Source: an uncultured Prevotellaceae bacterium (GTDB lineage Bacteria > Bacteroidota > Bacteroidia > Bacteroidales > Bacteroidaceae). From it: a stretch of DNA of 64,000 nucleotides. Positions 52,387 to 60,117 of the stretch are shown here, piece by piece. The translations under genes and the position numbers were made by a program. The notes beneath the pieces were generated by a model. It had not been told where the DNA came from. It made no database searches and worked only from the letters and a program-made list of their open reading frames with translations. The stretch is taken from assembly GCA_900315105.1 (NCBI GenBank), contig OMXX01000021.1, positions 1-64,000 on the forward strand, read 5' to 3'. How positions within the stretch are numbered: position 1 is the first letter of the stretch; each line of letters starts with the position of its first letter.

Positions 52387-53991
52387 CTACTTCTCTTTAT
52401 TAATACGTTCCAATCTAGAAATCGTTAAAGACTCACGGGCTGCCTGATCGAAGAATCCCTCATCAAATGTATCCTGAAATTTTGCATTTCCCATAAATAA
52501 CATGTCGATGATACCTCTCTCTTGTGATAAATAATAAACTTTGATGGATTTATTAACTTGATCAAGGGAACGGGATTCTTCATACATTTGTTCGGCTGCT
52601 AAGACCTGAGTATGTCGAACTAGGTATTCAGAATGCGTTTCTATAATAAAACGTATTCCGAAATTGTTGTTAATGTCATATATTAAATCAGCCAGTTTAC
52701 TTTGCAAAGCGGGATGTAGGTTTTGTTCTGGCTCTTCTAAAAGAACTGTAGGGTTTTGCCCCTTATATTTACGGATTAAAGTTGCTATACGAATCAATAG
52801 GATCACTAATTGAATGGAGCCCATACCTTTATCGGCCAGATCCATACCTCCAGGATAACCTTGTTTGCGTGGATTTGCGATTTCAGGATTATCATCATCA
52901 AAAACAATCAATCGGTAAGAATCACCAATGAATGGTATTACCTTTAAGGAGTTTCCTATACCAAATTTCTTCAACCATTTCTCAATGATAGAAAATTCCT
53001 CATCGCCAGAAGAAATTTTCGAGGTATAGAACTCATGTATAGTTTTTATGGTATAGTCATTAGAAGAAGTAGCATTACTGTAGCAGGGCGTTTGAGATAC
53101 GGAATGGGCATAGATGTACTCAATCACCTGTTTATTAAGGGTATCTTCTAGATCCTTTGCTATTTTATTGATAAAAGGGGTCTTTCCTCGTAAGAATGTT
53201 TTCTCCGCTTCCTGCACTTTGTACTCTTTGGAGCGTTTGTCTCCAAGAACACCAGTTTCTGCATAATGCGAAACCCATTTAATAAGCTCAGGAATCACCA
53301 ACTTCCCTACATTGTTATTCATGAATGACGAAAGGTCGGACATGTTGATGAGTACATCATCATGCTCTTCTATGTGTTTGTCTTGCCTTAATGCGTATTT
53401 TTCTTTCTCCAGTTGCTCTATTCTCAATTTTAATTCCGTGATTTCCCCAAAGTCTTTACTTTGGGAAAGTTTATTCTTCAAATCCTTTATTTGTTGTTCA
53501 ATTGGAGAGTCATAAAGCATATCATTGTTCAATGCTTCTTCGTCAGAACAGAATTGAACAGTCATTTGTGTTTTAGTGAAGTCATATTTAAATGAAATGT
53601 TTCTTTTTTCATCAGAAACTGCAATCAAAGAAACGAAAGGAATCACACCAGGCTTTCTTTCACCACGAATCTCCACAATGAAATGAAAATAATCAATCTT
53701 CATAATGAATGAAATCGTATTTTCCTTGTGTGTAGTCTGACGGCAAAACGCACGATAAAAGTCACCGACATTAACATGTTCTGAATCAAATTTGAATTTG
53801 GGTTCAAAACTGTTAGATGCCTGATTTGCTCCTTCTATTCGGCTTCTCAAAAAGTCGCGAAGAAGAAGAATGGCCTTTACTAGAGTTGACTTACCTGCAT
53901 TATTACCTCCAACTAATATTGTTATATCTCCCAAGTCAATTTCAGGAAAAGACTTAAAGCGGCGGAAATTGTTGAATCCTATAGTATTCAT
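52387..53991 (-). CDS. OLD/RecF-like AAA ATPase
   Basis: This 534-residue ATPase starts MNTIGFNNFRRFKSFPEIDL, with Walker A VGGNNAGKST (residues 28-37). A coiled-coil insert covers about residues 155-205 (IKDLKNKLSQSKDFGEI, RIEQLEKEK). The signature region is MDLADKGMGSIQLVILLIR, Walker B is VLLEEPEQNLHPALQSKL and the switch is IIETHSEYLVRH. There is no Toprim nuclease domain at the C-terminus, so it is not a full OLD nuclease. Such ATPases act as sensors in several anti-phage systems. It is first in a two-gene unit behind operator module 2. Confidence 0.88.
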   Translation of the reverse strand: MNTIGFNNFRRFKSFPEIDLGDITILVGGNNAGKSTLVKAILLLRDFLRSRIEGANQASNSFEPKFKFDSEHVNVGDFYRAFCRQTTHKENTISFIMKIDYFHFIVEIRGERKPGVIPFVSLIAVSDEKRNISFKYDFTKTQMTVQFCSDEEALNNDMLYDSPIEQQIKDLKNKLSQSKDFGEITELKLRIEQLEKEKYALRQDKHIEEHDDVLINMSDLSSFMNNNVGKLVIPELIKWVSHYAETGVLGDKRSKEYKVQEAEKTFLRGKTPFINKIAKDLEDTLNKQVIEYIYAHSVSQTPCYSNATSSNDYTIKTIHEFYTSKISSGDEEFSIIEKWLKKFGIGNSLKVIPFIGDSYRLIVFDDDNPEIANPRKQGYPGGMDLADKGMGSIQLVILLIRIATLIRKYKGQNPTVLLEEPEQNLHPALQSKLADLIYDINNNFGIRFIIETHSEYLVRHTQVLAAEQMYEESRSLDQVNKSIKVYYLSQERGIIDMLFMGNAKFQDTFDEGFFDQAARESLTISRLERINKEK

Positions 53992-54016
53992 ATCTGATAT
54001 TTTTTGTTTTCGGGTG

Positions 54017-54055
54017 CAAAATTAGTGACTATACGTTCAATTTAGATGAACCTAT
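54017..54055 (-). promoter_or_regulatory. Promoter-operator module 2 (ATPase operon)
   Basis: A TAATTTTG -7 box (54017-54024, minus) and a 25-bp dyad at 54031-54055 (ATACGTTCA, 7 nt, TGAACCTAT) show the same arrangement and 6-bp spacing as module 1. The flanking GTGCAAA is also shared. The dyad overlaps the stop of the WYL gene, so this promoter lies at the end of that gene and drives the ATPase pair separately. Confidence 0.7.
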
Positions 54056-55047
54056 AGGTACTTTTCATTATTTTTTTTAATTCTATCTGCAATAATTCCT
54101 CTTAGAGAAGATGGAGTCAACACCTCAATGTGTTCCCCAAAGGAAAGAAGAAGCTGCTCCAACTCGAAGTTTGGTATCACCTCGATAGCTATGATTGCAC
54201 TGCCATCTTCGTTCTTTTTAATCACGCTTTGTGATTTATGGAGAGGCTTGGAGAGGGTGTAAGGTAATTGTTCTTTATCAACCCATATTTTCACAATCTG
54301 AGGATCTTCATTTGTATTCACGCTAACTCCAACTACATTGTCGAAATGATGTGAGAAATCAATAGCGGAATTAGGAATAAACTTGGTTGAAGATTTGCCT
54401 ATTGCCTCAATGCGGTCAAGCGCATAGATAGACATGTTTTTGAATTCGTCATTAAGGGCGAACAGAAACCATCTTTGATTATATTCTTTCAGATAGTAAG
54501 GATGAATAATACCCTCAATCATCCTGCCACTCCTATATGTGTGATAACTTATTTTGATAGTCTTTTTTTCTGCAATTGCCTTGAACAATGGCGTAAAGAA
54601 CGCCATTCCTTTCAATTCTTTGTTTTCATCGAAGCCAATTATAGGTTCTGGACAAGCATTGACTGTGGATTGTAAATGAGCACTCATTTCTTCCACCCAT
54701 TCAAAGCCTGGCATACCATCGAAACGGCGAAGCATGGAAACTGATTGGGTCAGTTGGGCTATTTCCTCTTCGTTAAGCGGGGTGTTAAAGATAGAGAAAT
54801 GCGGATCTTCATAACGATATCTGATTTCACGACCACTCCGAATCTGCTCCACCACAACATGCCAGCGATTCTCAATGGACATGATGTCGTTACGGATGGT
54901 GTTCAAGGCATTTATGGGTATTTCACCACGACGTTCCAGCGCATTATTGCATTTGTCAAATATCTCCTGAGTGGAATAGCCCCTTCTACTTTGAAGACAT
55001 CTGTCAATAATACTTTCTCTGAATGATCCGTTTTTTACGTTTGCCAT
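54052..55047 (-). CDS. WYL-domain transcriptional regulator
   Basis: This 331-residue protein has an N-terminal winged helix (SIIDRCLQSRRGYSTQEIFDKCN), a central WYL domain (KKTIKISYHTYRSGRMIEGIIHPYYLKEYNQRWFLFALND, with IYALDRIEAI) and a C-terminal WCX-like extension (VKIWVDKEQLPYTLS...LLLSFGEHIEVLTP). WYL regulators such as BrxR and CapW control defence islands and are thought to sense nucleotides or nucleic acid. It overlaps the XRE gene by 1 nt and lies next to operator module 2, so it is the leading candidate for regulating the block. Confidence 0.92.
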   Translation of the reverse strand: MANVKNGSFRESIIDRCLQSRRGYSTQEIFDKCNNALERRGEIPINALNTIRNDIMSIENRWHVVVEQIRSGREIRYRYEDPHFSIFNTPLNEEEIAQLTQSVSMLRRFDGMPGFEWVEEMSAHLQSTVNACPEPIIGFDENKELKGMAFFTPLFKAIAEKKTIKISYHTYRSGRMIEGIIHPYYLKEYNQRWFLFALNDEFKNMSIYALDRIEAIGKSSTKFIPNSAIDFSHHFDNVVGVSVNTNEDPQIVKIWVDKEQLPYTLSKPLHKSQSVIKKNEDGSAIIAIEVIPNFELEQLLLSFGEHIEVLTPSSLRGIIADRIKKNNEKYL

Positions 55048-55253
55048 TACTCTAAAGGACGTACTAATTCGTTTATATTTACCTCAAGTACTTTTGCAAT
55101 TTGGAGCAACATTTCCAAATTAGGTTGCGTCGTATTAGTCACCCATTTGGAAATGGTTGCTTGGTCTTTGCCTAATTGCTCAGCTAACCATTTGTTAGTC
55201 TTTTCTTTCTCGGCTAATGCAACCTTAATTCGGTTGAGATGTTTACTATCCAT
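55047..55253 (-). CDS. XRE-family regulator of the island 2 defence block
   Basis: This 68-residue HTH protein has KWLAEQLGKDQATISKWVTN and TQPNLEMLLQIAKVLEV. It is close to the BREX regulator at 7687-7914 along its entire length. It is transcribed first in the block and overlaps the WYL gene by 1 nt, so the two regulators are made together. A TATCTTTG -7 box lies 27 nt upstream. Confidence 0.87.
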   Translation of the reverse strand: MDSKHLNRIKVALAEKEKTNKWLAEQLGKDQATISKWVTNTTQPNLEMLLQIAKVLEVNINELVRPLE

Positions 55254-55279
55254 AATTATATATAATGTATATTTGATTG

Positions 55280-55287
55280 CAAAGATA
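55280..55287 (-). promoter_or_regulatory. -7 box of the XRE-WYL operon
   Basis: TATCTTTG on the minus strand, 27 nt upstream of the XRE start codon, identical to the -7 box of the BREX operon. A perfect 12-bp palindrome, ATTATATATAAT, lies between it and the gene (about 55255-55266) and could be an operator. No good -33 element is seen. Confidence 0.55.
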
Positions 55288-55537
55288 CATTTTTTTTGCT
55301 AAATATATTCTTGAAAGGGATAAAAATGAGCAAAAATACTAAATATTTGAAGAAAACGCCAAATTATTAGTTGTAAAGATATAATTACTTGATAATACAG
55401 TAGTATGTATACTGATATTTGCATTATTCTGAAAATGCTAATACATTGGCAGGATTGAAACTTTTGTTTCGCAAAGATAAATTTGAAAATATTTCTTGAA
55501 CTCTCAAAAAATAACGTTAAGTTTCAGAAAATCACGC

Positions 55538-55576
55538 AAGGTCACTTTTATATTTTAAAGGTCACCTGAAGGTCAC
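55538..55576 (+). repeat. AAGGTCAC repeats at right end of island 2
   Basis: AAGGTCAC occurs at 55538-55545, 55558-55565 and 55569-55576. They mirror the three copies at 26369-26398 inside the left end and are probable arm-type recombinase sites. The rest of 55288-55537 is AT-rich and I see no gene in it. Confidence 0.6.
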
Positions 55577-55584
55577 CAGTAAAA

Positions 55585-55617
55585 GAAAAAGCACTTGCGA
55601 GAAACTCGTAAGTGCTT
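55585..55617 (-). terminator. tRNA terminator at island 2 right end
   Basis: AAGCACTT (55589-55596) and AAGTGCTT (55610-55617) form a stem with a further ACGAG/CTCGC-like inner pairing, followed by T residues on the minus strand. It lies 11 nt after the tRNA 3' end. Confidence 0.75.
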
Positions 55618-55628
55618 GATTTTTAGTG

Positions 55629-55702
55629 TGGACCAGCCTGGGCTTGAACCAGGGACCTCCAGATTATGAGTCTGTTGCTCTAACCAACTGAGCTACAAGT
55701 CC
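55629..55702 (-). tRNA. tRNA-Met (CAT), intact; target of both islands
   Basis: The minus-strand sequence folds as a tRNA. The acceptor 5' end GGACTTG pairs with the 3' end, with a T-G wobble and one T-T mismatch. The D arm is GCTC/GAGC, the anticodon loop CTCATAA gives anticodon CAT, and the T arm is CCTGG/CCAGG with TTCAAGC. CCA is not encoded. Elongator tRNA-Met is most likely; a tRNA-Ile with modified CAT is the alternative. The 3' 44 bp are duplicated at 26210 and 1267. Confidence 0.93.
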
Positions 55703-55783
55703 GAATCTCATCGACCCTCAGAATAGCTTTCTTATGGAAGCTCGAAAACCATCGTCATAGGGTGCGACTCGATTTTGTGGGTG

Positions 55784-55815
55784 CAAAAGTAGTCATTTTT
55801 ATGGAAATATGCAAA
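55784..55815 (-). promoter_or_regulatory. tRNA-Met promoter
   Basis: On the minus strand, TTTG (55815-55812), a 20-bp spacer and TACTTTTG (55791-55784) match the Bacteroidetes consensus. The predicted leader is about 75 nt. Because the promoter lies on the chromosomal side, the tRNA stays expressed whichever island is inserted. Confidence 0.6.
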
Positions 55816-55896
55816 TTTTTCGATGCTTTTTTATGATATTAGTGTTAATTTGACGTTTTTCATTGATATAAATGAAAGTTTATGCGAAAGTATTTG

Positions 55897-55904
55897 TACC
55901 TTTG
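55897..55904 (+). promoter_or_regulatory. -7 box that sets the DUF2851 start
   Basis: TACCTTTG lies 9 bp before the ATG at 55914. Transcription would begin about at 55911, leaving almost no leader. This argues against the longer frame starting at 55872. Confidence 0.45.
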
Positions 55905-55913
55905 CCAATTATT

Positions 55914-57146
55914 ATGGAGAAGTTACTTCACTACACATGGAAACACCGACTGTACCCTCTTGGTACTCTCGCCACTACCGACGATAAGACGGTGGAGGTG
56001 ATTGACCCGGGATTGCATAACACGAAGGATGCGGGTCCTGATTTCTTCAATGCCAAGATTCGTGTGAACGGTACGGAATGGGTGGGTAATGTGGAGCTGC
56101 ATCTGAAGGCTTCTGACTGGTTCAGGCATGGGCATGACAGGGATTCGGCTTACGATAATGTGATTCTCCATGTGGTGACCGAGGCTGATATGGAGGTGAC
56201 GACTTCTTCGGGCAGGGTGGTTCCGCAGATGGTGCTTACTATTCCGGAGCGCCTGAGAACGGATTATGAGCATCTGCTTCATCAGGATAAATATCCTCCG
56301 TGCTATGAGCGGATTCCTGATATCCCGAAGGTGAAGACGCATATGTTTATGTCGGCTTTGCAGACAGAGCGCCTTGAGCGTAAGACTCGGGAGATAGTGA
56401 AGAGGATGAAGGATTCGCGGGGTTCGTGGGAGGATGCGTATTTCCAGACCTTGGCGCGTAACTTCGGTTTCGGCATTAACAGTGAGGCTTTCGAGACATG
56501 GGCGATGACGATTGACCTCAACAAGGCGGCTCATCATAGGGATGACTTATTCCAGATAGAGGCATTGTTCATAGGACAGGCGGGACTGACCGACAGGGTG
56601 GATGAGAGATATTCAAGGGAGTATGCTTATCTGCAGAAGAAATTCGGGCTTCATCCGATGAAACCGGCGATTTGGAAGTATTTGAGGACACGACCGCAGA
56701 ATTTTCCGCACGTAAGGGTTATGGAACTTGCGCGGATGTATCACGAGCAGAGGACTGGTCTTTCGCAGATGCTTGACTGCAAGGATGTGAAGGCTATCGG
56801 TAAGCTGCTTGGCGTGAAGGGCTCGAAACTCGACCTCATCGTCATAAACACCGTGATTCCTATCATGTTTGCCTATGGCAGGGAGAATGGCAAGGAGGCG
56901 CTTTGTGAGCGTGCCTTTGACCTCTTTGAGGAGATAAAGCCGGAGGACAACAACATCGTTAGGATGTGGCAGGAATGTGGTTTGCAAGTGAGGAATGCAG
57001 GTGATTCTCAGGCTCTTATCCAGTTGAAGAAGGAATACTGCGACAAGAAGGAATGCCTCAGGTGCAGGATTGGGAGGGAAGTACTTACAGCCCCTTTCCT
57101 GTCCTGCGGACATCCTTTCCCCATAAAGGGGCAAGGGAGTAGATAG
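55914..57146 (+). CDS. DUF2851 family protein
   Basis: The protein begins MEKLLHYTWKHRLYPLGTL, the usual DUF2851 start, and continues with DPGLHNTKDAGPDFFNAKIRVNG, VGNVELHLKASDWFRHGH and YDNVILHVV; these Asn, Asp, Glu and Lys residues recall a nuclease-like fold, but the function is unknown. At about 410 residues it has normal length. The last 18 or so residues (LTAPFLSCGHPFPIKGQGSR) are encoded by a palindromic repeat that resembles the intergenic repeat at 63766, so the native C-terminus has been replaced or extended. This is a chromosomal gene outside the islands. Confidence 0.87.
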   Translation: MEKLLHYTWKHRLYPLGTLATTDDKTVEVIDPGLHNTKDAGPDFFNAKIRVNGTEWVGNVELHLKASDWFRHGHDRDSAYDNVILHVVTEADMEVTTSSGRVVPQMVLTIPERLRTDYEHLLHQDKYPPCYERIPDIPKVKTHMFMSALQTERLERKTREIVKRMKDSRGSWEDAYFQTLARNFGFGINSEAFETWAMTIDLNKAAHHRDDLFQIEALFIGQAGLTDRVDERYSREYAYLQKKFGLHPMKPAIWKYLRTRPQNFPHVRVMELARMYHEQRTGLSQMLDCKDVKAIGKLLGVKGSKLDLIVINTVIPIMFAYGRENGKEALCERAFDLFEEIKPEDNNIVRMWQECGLQVRNAGDSQALIQLKKEYCDKKECLRCRIGREVLTAPFLSCGHPFPIKGQGSR

Positions 57147-57177
57147 TGAGGTAAACATAATTATAATGATTATGCGT

Positions 57178-57419
57178 AATTACGTGACAGGCGGGCTGAA
57201 CGTCGAAGAGGTCGGCGGCCGAAGGGAAAGCCAAAGCCCAAAAGCACTTAGCCCAGGGTATCGCCCTGGGTCTGGTGAGCGAGCTTGTTCGCCCTGCAAG
57301 GGCAAAAGCTCCAATATGAGGTAATGCTTTTGCCCCTACAGGGCGAAATTACCAACCTGTGCCCTAGGCTATGAGCTTTTGCCCCTTCGGGGCGCTATCG
57401 GGTGATTACGGATAATCAT
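57178..57419. repeat. Intergenic palindromic repeat, copy 1
   Basis: A repeat of about 240 bp that recurs at 59788-60001 with few differences. It starts AATTACGTGACAG and contains several dyads: GCCCAGGG/CCCTGGG, GCCCTGCAAGGGC and CCCCTTCGGGG. This copy has about 28 bp (the TGTGCCCTAGGC segment) missing in the other. It has no coding potential and is probably a REP/MITE-type element. Confidence 0.8.
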
Positions 57420-57451
57420 TTAAAATATAAATAACAAAAGTAAAATACATA

Positions 57452-57877
57452 ATGAGCGAGAATATTAGCGAGAAGAATGTAACAGGGTCCGCCTATATGT
57501 TCCAGACCCGAATGGAGGTGCGCGACTATGAGTGCGACATCCAGGGTATTGTGAATAATGCGAATTACCTGCATTATCTGGAGCATACAAGGCACCGTTT
57601 CCTTAGAAGCAGGAATGTGAGTTTTGCGGAGCTCCACGAAAAGGGAGTTGATGTGGTAGTGGCTCGTATGGACCTGCAGTATAAGGTGCCGCTGAGGTGT
57701 GATGATGAGTTTATCTCCTGTCTGAATGTGACGAAGGAGGGCATCAGGTATGTGTTCAAGCAGGATATCTTCCGTGCTTCTGACAATAAGCTTTGCATAC
57801 GTGCGAAGGTGGAGTTGGTGGGGTTGCGTGACGGAAAGCTCGCAATGACACCAGAGTATGATGTGCTTCTGACCTGA
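57452..57877 (+). CDS. Hotdog-fold acyl-CoA thioesterase family protein
   Basis: This 141-residue protein matches the 4-hydroxybenzoyl-CoA thioesterase/YbgC type: VRDYECDIQGIVNNANYLHYLEHTRHRFL, where the Asp and the GxVNNxxYL segment form the active-site region, then VVARMDLQYKVPLRCDDEF. It would hydrolyse a thioester such as an acyl-CoA or acyl-ACP in the cytoplasm. Met at 57497 (MFQTRMEVRDYE) may be the true start, since the first 15 residues are polar and unlike the family. Confidence 0.85.
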   Translation: MSENISEKNVTGSAYMFQTRMEVRDYECDIQGIVNNANYLHYLEHTRHRFLRSRNVSFAELHEKGVDVVVARMDLQYKVPLRCDDEFISCLNVTKEGIRYVFKQDIFRASDNKLCIRAKVELVGLRDGKLAMTPEYDVLLT

Positions 57878-58408
57878 CCAAGCCTAACCAAAAGAAAGGT
57901 TCGCTTACGCGAAGATATTAATTTGGAAAGGATTCCGCTTGCGCCTGAGCTTTGCGAAGAAATGGGCAATAAATTTTATCAGTAAATTACTTTACTGGTT
58001 TAATTTAATTAGAAATTGCTTTAGCTTGTTGAGCTTTGCGAATAATTCAAAATCCCTTATAAACGCAACTTCGTTGCTTTATTCTGGAACAAAAATTATT
58101 CACGATGGCCAAAAAATTTATTTCAGAAAATTAAAATTCTAATTTTTTTGGAATAAATTTTCTGATAATTTTCTAAAAATTTTTGTTCCGTAAACAGCAG
58201 CTTGCTGCTAAAATAACAAAGTTTTTAATTATTCGCTAAAGCTCATCAAACCAAAAGCAGTTCACCGAGCTCACGTTAAAATAGTAGAAATATAAACTTT
58301 AAAAATGCCAAGCCTTCTTGAAGGTTTAAAGTGTATAAAACATCAGGTCACATACTCCGATGTTATCAACATCAGACTACCCGTTTGGGAAGGCTTGGTT
58401 AGGCATTT
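57878..58408. repeat. Gene-free stretch with nested inverted repeats
   Basis: No credible gene. A large imperfect inverted repeat runs from about 58028 to 58248: TGAGCTTTGCGAATAATT and AATTATTCGCTAAAGCTCA at the ends, GGAACAAAAATT and AATTTTTGTTCC inside. A second dyad joins ATGCCAAGCCTTC (58305) to GAAGGCTTGG...AGGCAT (to 58406), directly before the next gene. TTCGCTTACGCGAA is at about 57900. These are typical intergenic palindromes of this genome. Confidence 0.6.
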
Positions 58409-59698
58409 ATGGTACTGAATTATATTTGGGTCGCATTCTTTGTCATTGCGTTCGTCATCGCGCTGTTCAGGCTTTTGGTGATGGGCGACTTTGACGTGTT
58501 CCCTGCAATGATGAACTCAACGTTTGAGTCATCAAAAACGGCTTTCGAGATCTCTATCGGTCTCACGGGTGTGCTCTCTCTCTGGCTCGGAATAATGAAG
58601 ATCGGCGAGAAGGGCGGGGTGGTGAATGTCATCGCCCGGATACTTGCGCCTGTGTTCTCACGTCTCTTCCCTGATATTCCTAAGGGACATCCTGTTACGG
58701 GTAGTATCTTTATGAATATCGCGGCTAATATGCTTGGTCTTGACAATGCTGCAACGCCTTTAGGACTGAAGGCTATGGAGCAGATGGACGAAATTAAAAA
58801 TGAAAAATTAAAAATTAAAAATGATTTGCAACCTATGAGTAGTGAGGAATATGACAGGGCAAAGGCAACAGCCTCAAATCCTATGATCATGTTCCTTGTG
58901 CTCAACACATCGGGCTTGACGCTCATTCCTGTAAGCATCATGACCTACAGGGCGCAGATGGGAGCAGAGCAACCGACAGATATCTTCATCCCTATACTTC
59001 TTGCTACCTTCGTGGCTACTATCGCGGGTATCATCATTACCGCTATATATCAGAAGATAAACCTCTTCAACCGCACTATGATACTTACGCTCGGTGGTGC
59101 GTGTGCTGCTGTGGGCGGTATCATCTGGGGATTCTCACAGATGGATCCTGATACGATGAACAGGGTGAGCACTTCAACGGCTACTATCCTCTTGATGACG
59201 ATAATTACCGGTTTCATCGTGGCTGGTGTGAGGAAGAAGGTTAATGTGTATGACTCATTTATAGAAGGAGCCAAGGAGGGATTCCAGACGGCCGTGCGCA
59301 TCATCCCGTATCTTGTGGCAATCCTCGTTGCAATCGGCGTTTTCAGGGCTTCGGGTGCTATGGAACTTGTTATTGACGGTTTGAAATGGTGTATCAATAT
59401 CTGCGGAATAGACACGGCATTTGTGGATGCATTGCCAACGGCGATAATGAAGCCTCTCTCAGGTTCGGGTGCCCGTGGTATGATGGTTGACACGATGAAG
59501 ACCTTCGGAGCAGACTCCTTTGTCGGTCGATTGGCTTGTATCTTCCAGGGCAGTACAGATACCACATTCTATATATTGGCTGTGTATTTCGGTGCGGTGA
59601 ACATAAAATACACCCGTCATGCGGTTACTGCCGGACTGTTGGCTGACCTTGCAGGAGTGATAGCCGCTATCGCGATATGCTATGTGTTCTTTGGATAA
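58409..59698 (+). CDS. Fused SpmA/SpmB-type membrane protein (nucleoside recognition)
   Basis: This 429-residue polytopic membrane protein is related to spore maturation proteins A and B, here in one chain as is usual in Bacteroidetes. The first half contains GVLSLWLGIMKIGEKGGVV and FPDIPKGHPVTGSIFMNIAANMLGLDNAATPLG; the second half contains FQTAVRIIPYLVAILVAIGVFRASGAM and LSGSGARGMMVDTM. A short polar insert (EIKNEKLKIKND, about residues 128-139) is encoded by an AT-rich repeat at 58791-58822 and is probably a recent insertion. The transported substrate is unknown. Confidence 0.9.
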   Translation: MVLNYIWVAFFVIAFVIALFRLLVMGDFDVFPAMMNSTFESSKTAFEISIGLTGVLSLWLGIMKIGEKGGVVNVIARILAPVFSRLFPDIPKGHPVTGSIFMNIAANMLGLDNAATPLGLKAMEQMDEIKNEKLKIKNDLQPMSSEEYDRAKATASNPMIMFLVLNTSGLTLIPVSIMTYRAQMGAEQPTDIFIPILLATFVATIAGIIITAIYQKINLFNRTMILTLGGACAAVGGIIWGFSQMDPDTMNRVSTSTATILLMTIITGFIVAGVRKKVNVYDSFIEGAKEGFQTAVRIIPYLVAILVAIGVFRASGAMELVIDGLKWCINICGIDTAFVDALPTAIMKPLSGSGARGMMVDTMKTFGADSFVGRLACIFQGSTDTTFYILAVYFGAVNIKYTRHAVTAGLLADLAGVIAAIAICYVFFG

Positions 59699-59787
59699 GG
59701 AAAGGATTCCGCTTACGCGGAGATATTTTTGGAAAGTAAATTAAAAGAAAATTAATTCAGTAAATTAATCCAATAATGATTGTCAGC

Positions 59788-60001
59788 AATTACGTGACAG
59801 ACGGGCTGAACGTCGAAGAGGTCGGCGGCCGAAGGGAAAGCCAAAGCCCAAAAGCACTTAGCCCAGGGCATCGCCCTGGGTCTGGTGAGCGAGCTTGTTC
59901 GCCCTGCAAGGGCAAAAGCTCCAATATGAGGTAATGCTTTTGCCCCTACAGGGCGAAATTACCAACCTTCGGGGCGCTATCGGGTGATTGCGGATGATCA
60001 T
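59788..60001. repeat. Intergenic palindromic repeat, copy 2
   Basis: Second copy of the element at 57178-57419, in the same orientation and nearly identical apart from one internal deletion. The rest of the gap to 60117 contains AT-rich sequence with TTTACTGG-type motifs but no gene. Confidence 0.8.
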
Positions 60002-60117
60002 ATCCAATAAATTGAAATATTATAATTTCCAAGTGACGGATGTCGCTTCATAATTTACTGATTCTAATTTACTGGTAATTTACTTTCCAGAACAAAGTGA
60101 AAATTTAGTTTCGATAA

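Noticed and set aside
51297..53991. Assignment of the ATPase pair to PARIS or to an OLD nuclease
   Set aside because: The partner lacks the look of a DUF4435 or Toprim effector and the ATPase has no C-terminal Toprim domain, so no named system is claimed.
57939..58142. 67-codon frame after the thioesterase gene
   Set aside because: It falls inside nested inverted repeats and the translation is low-complexity.
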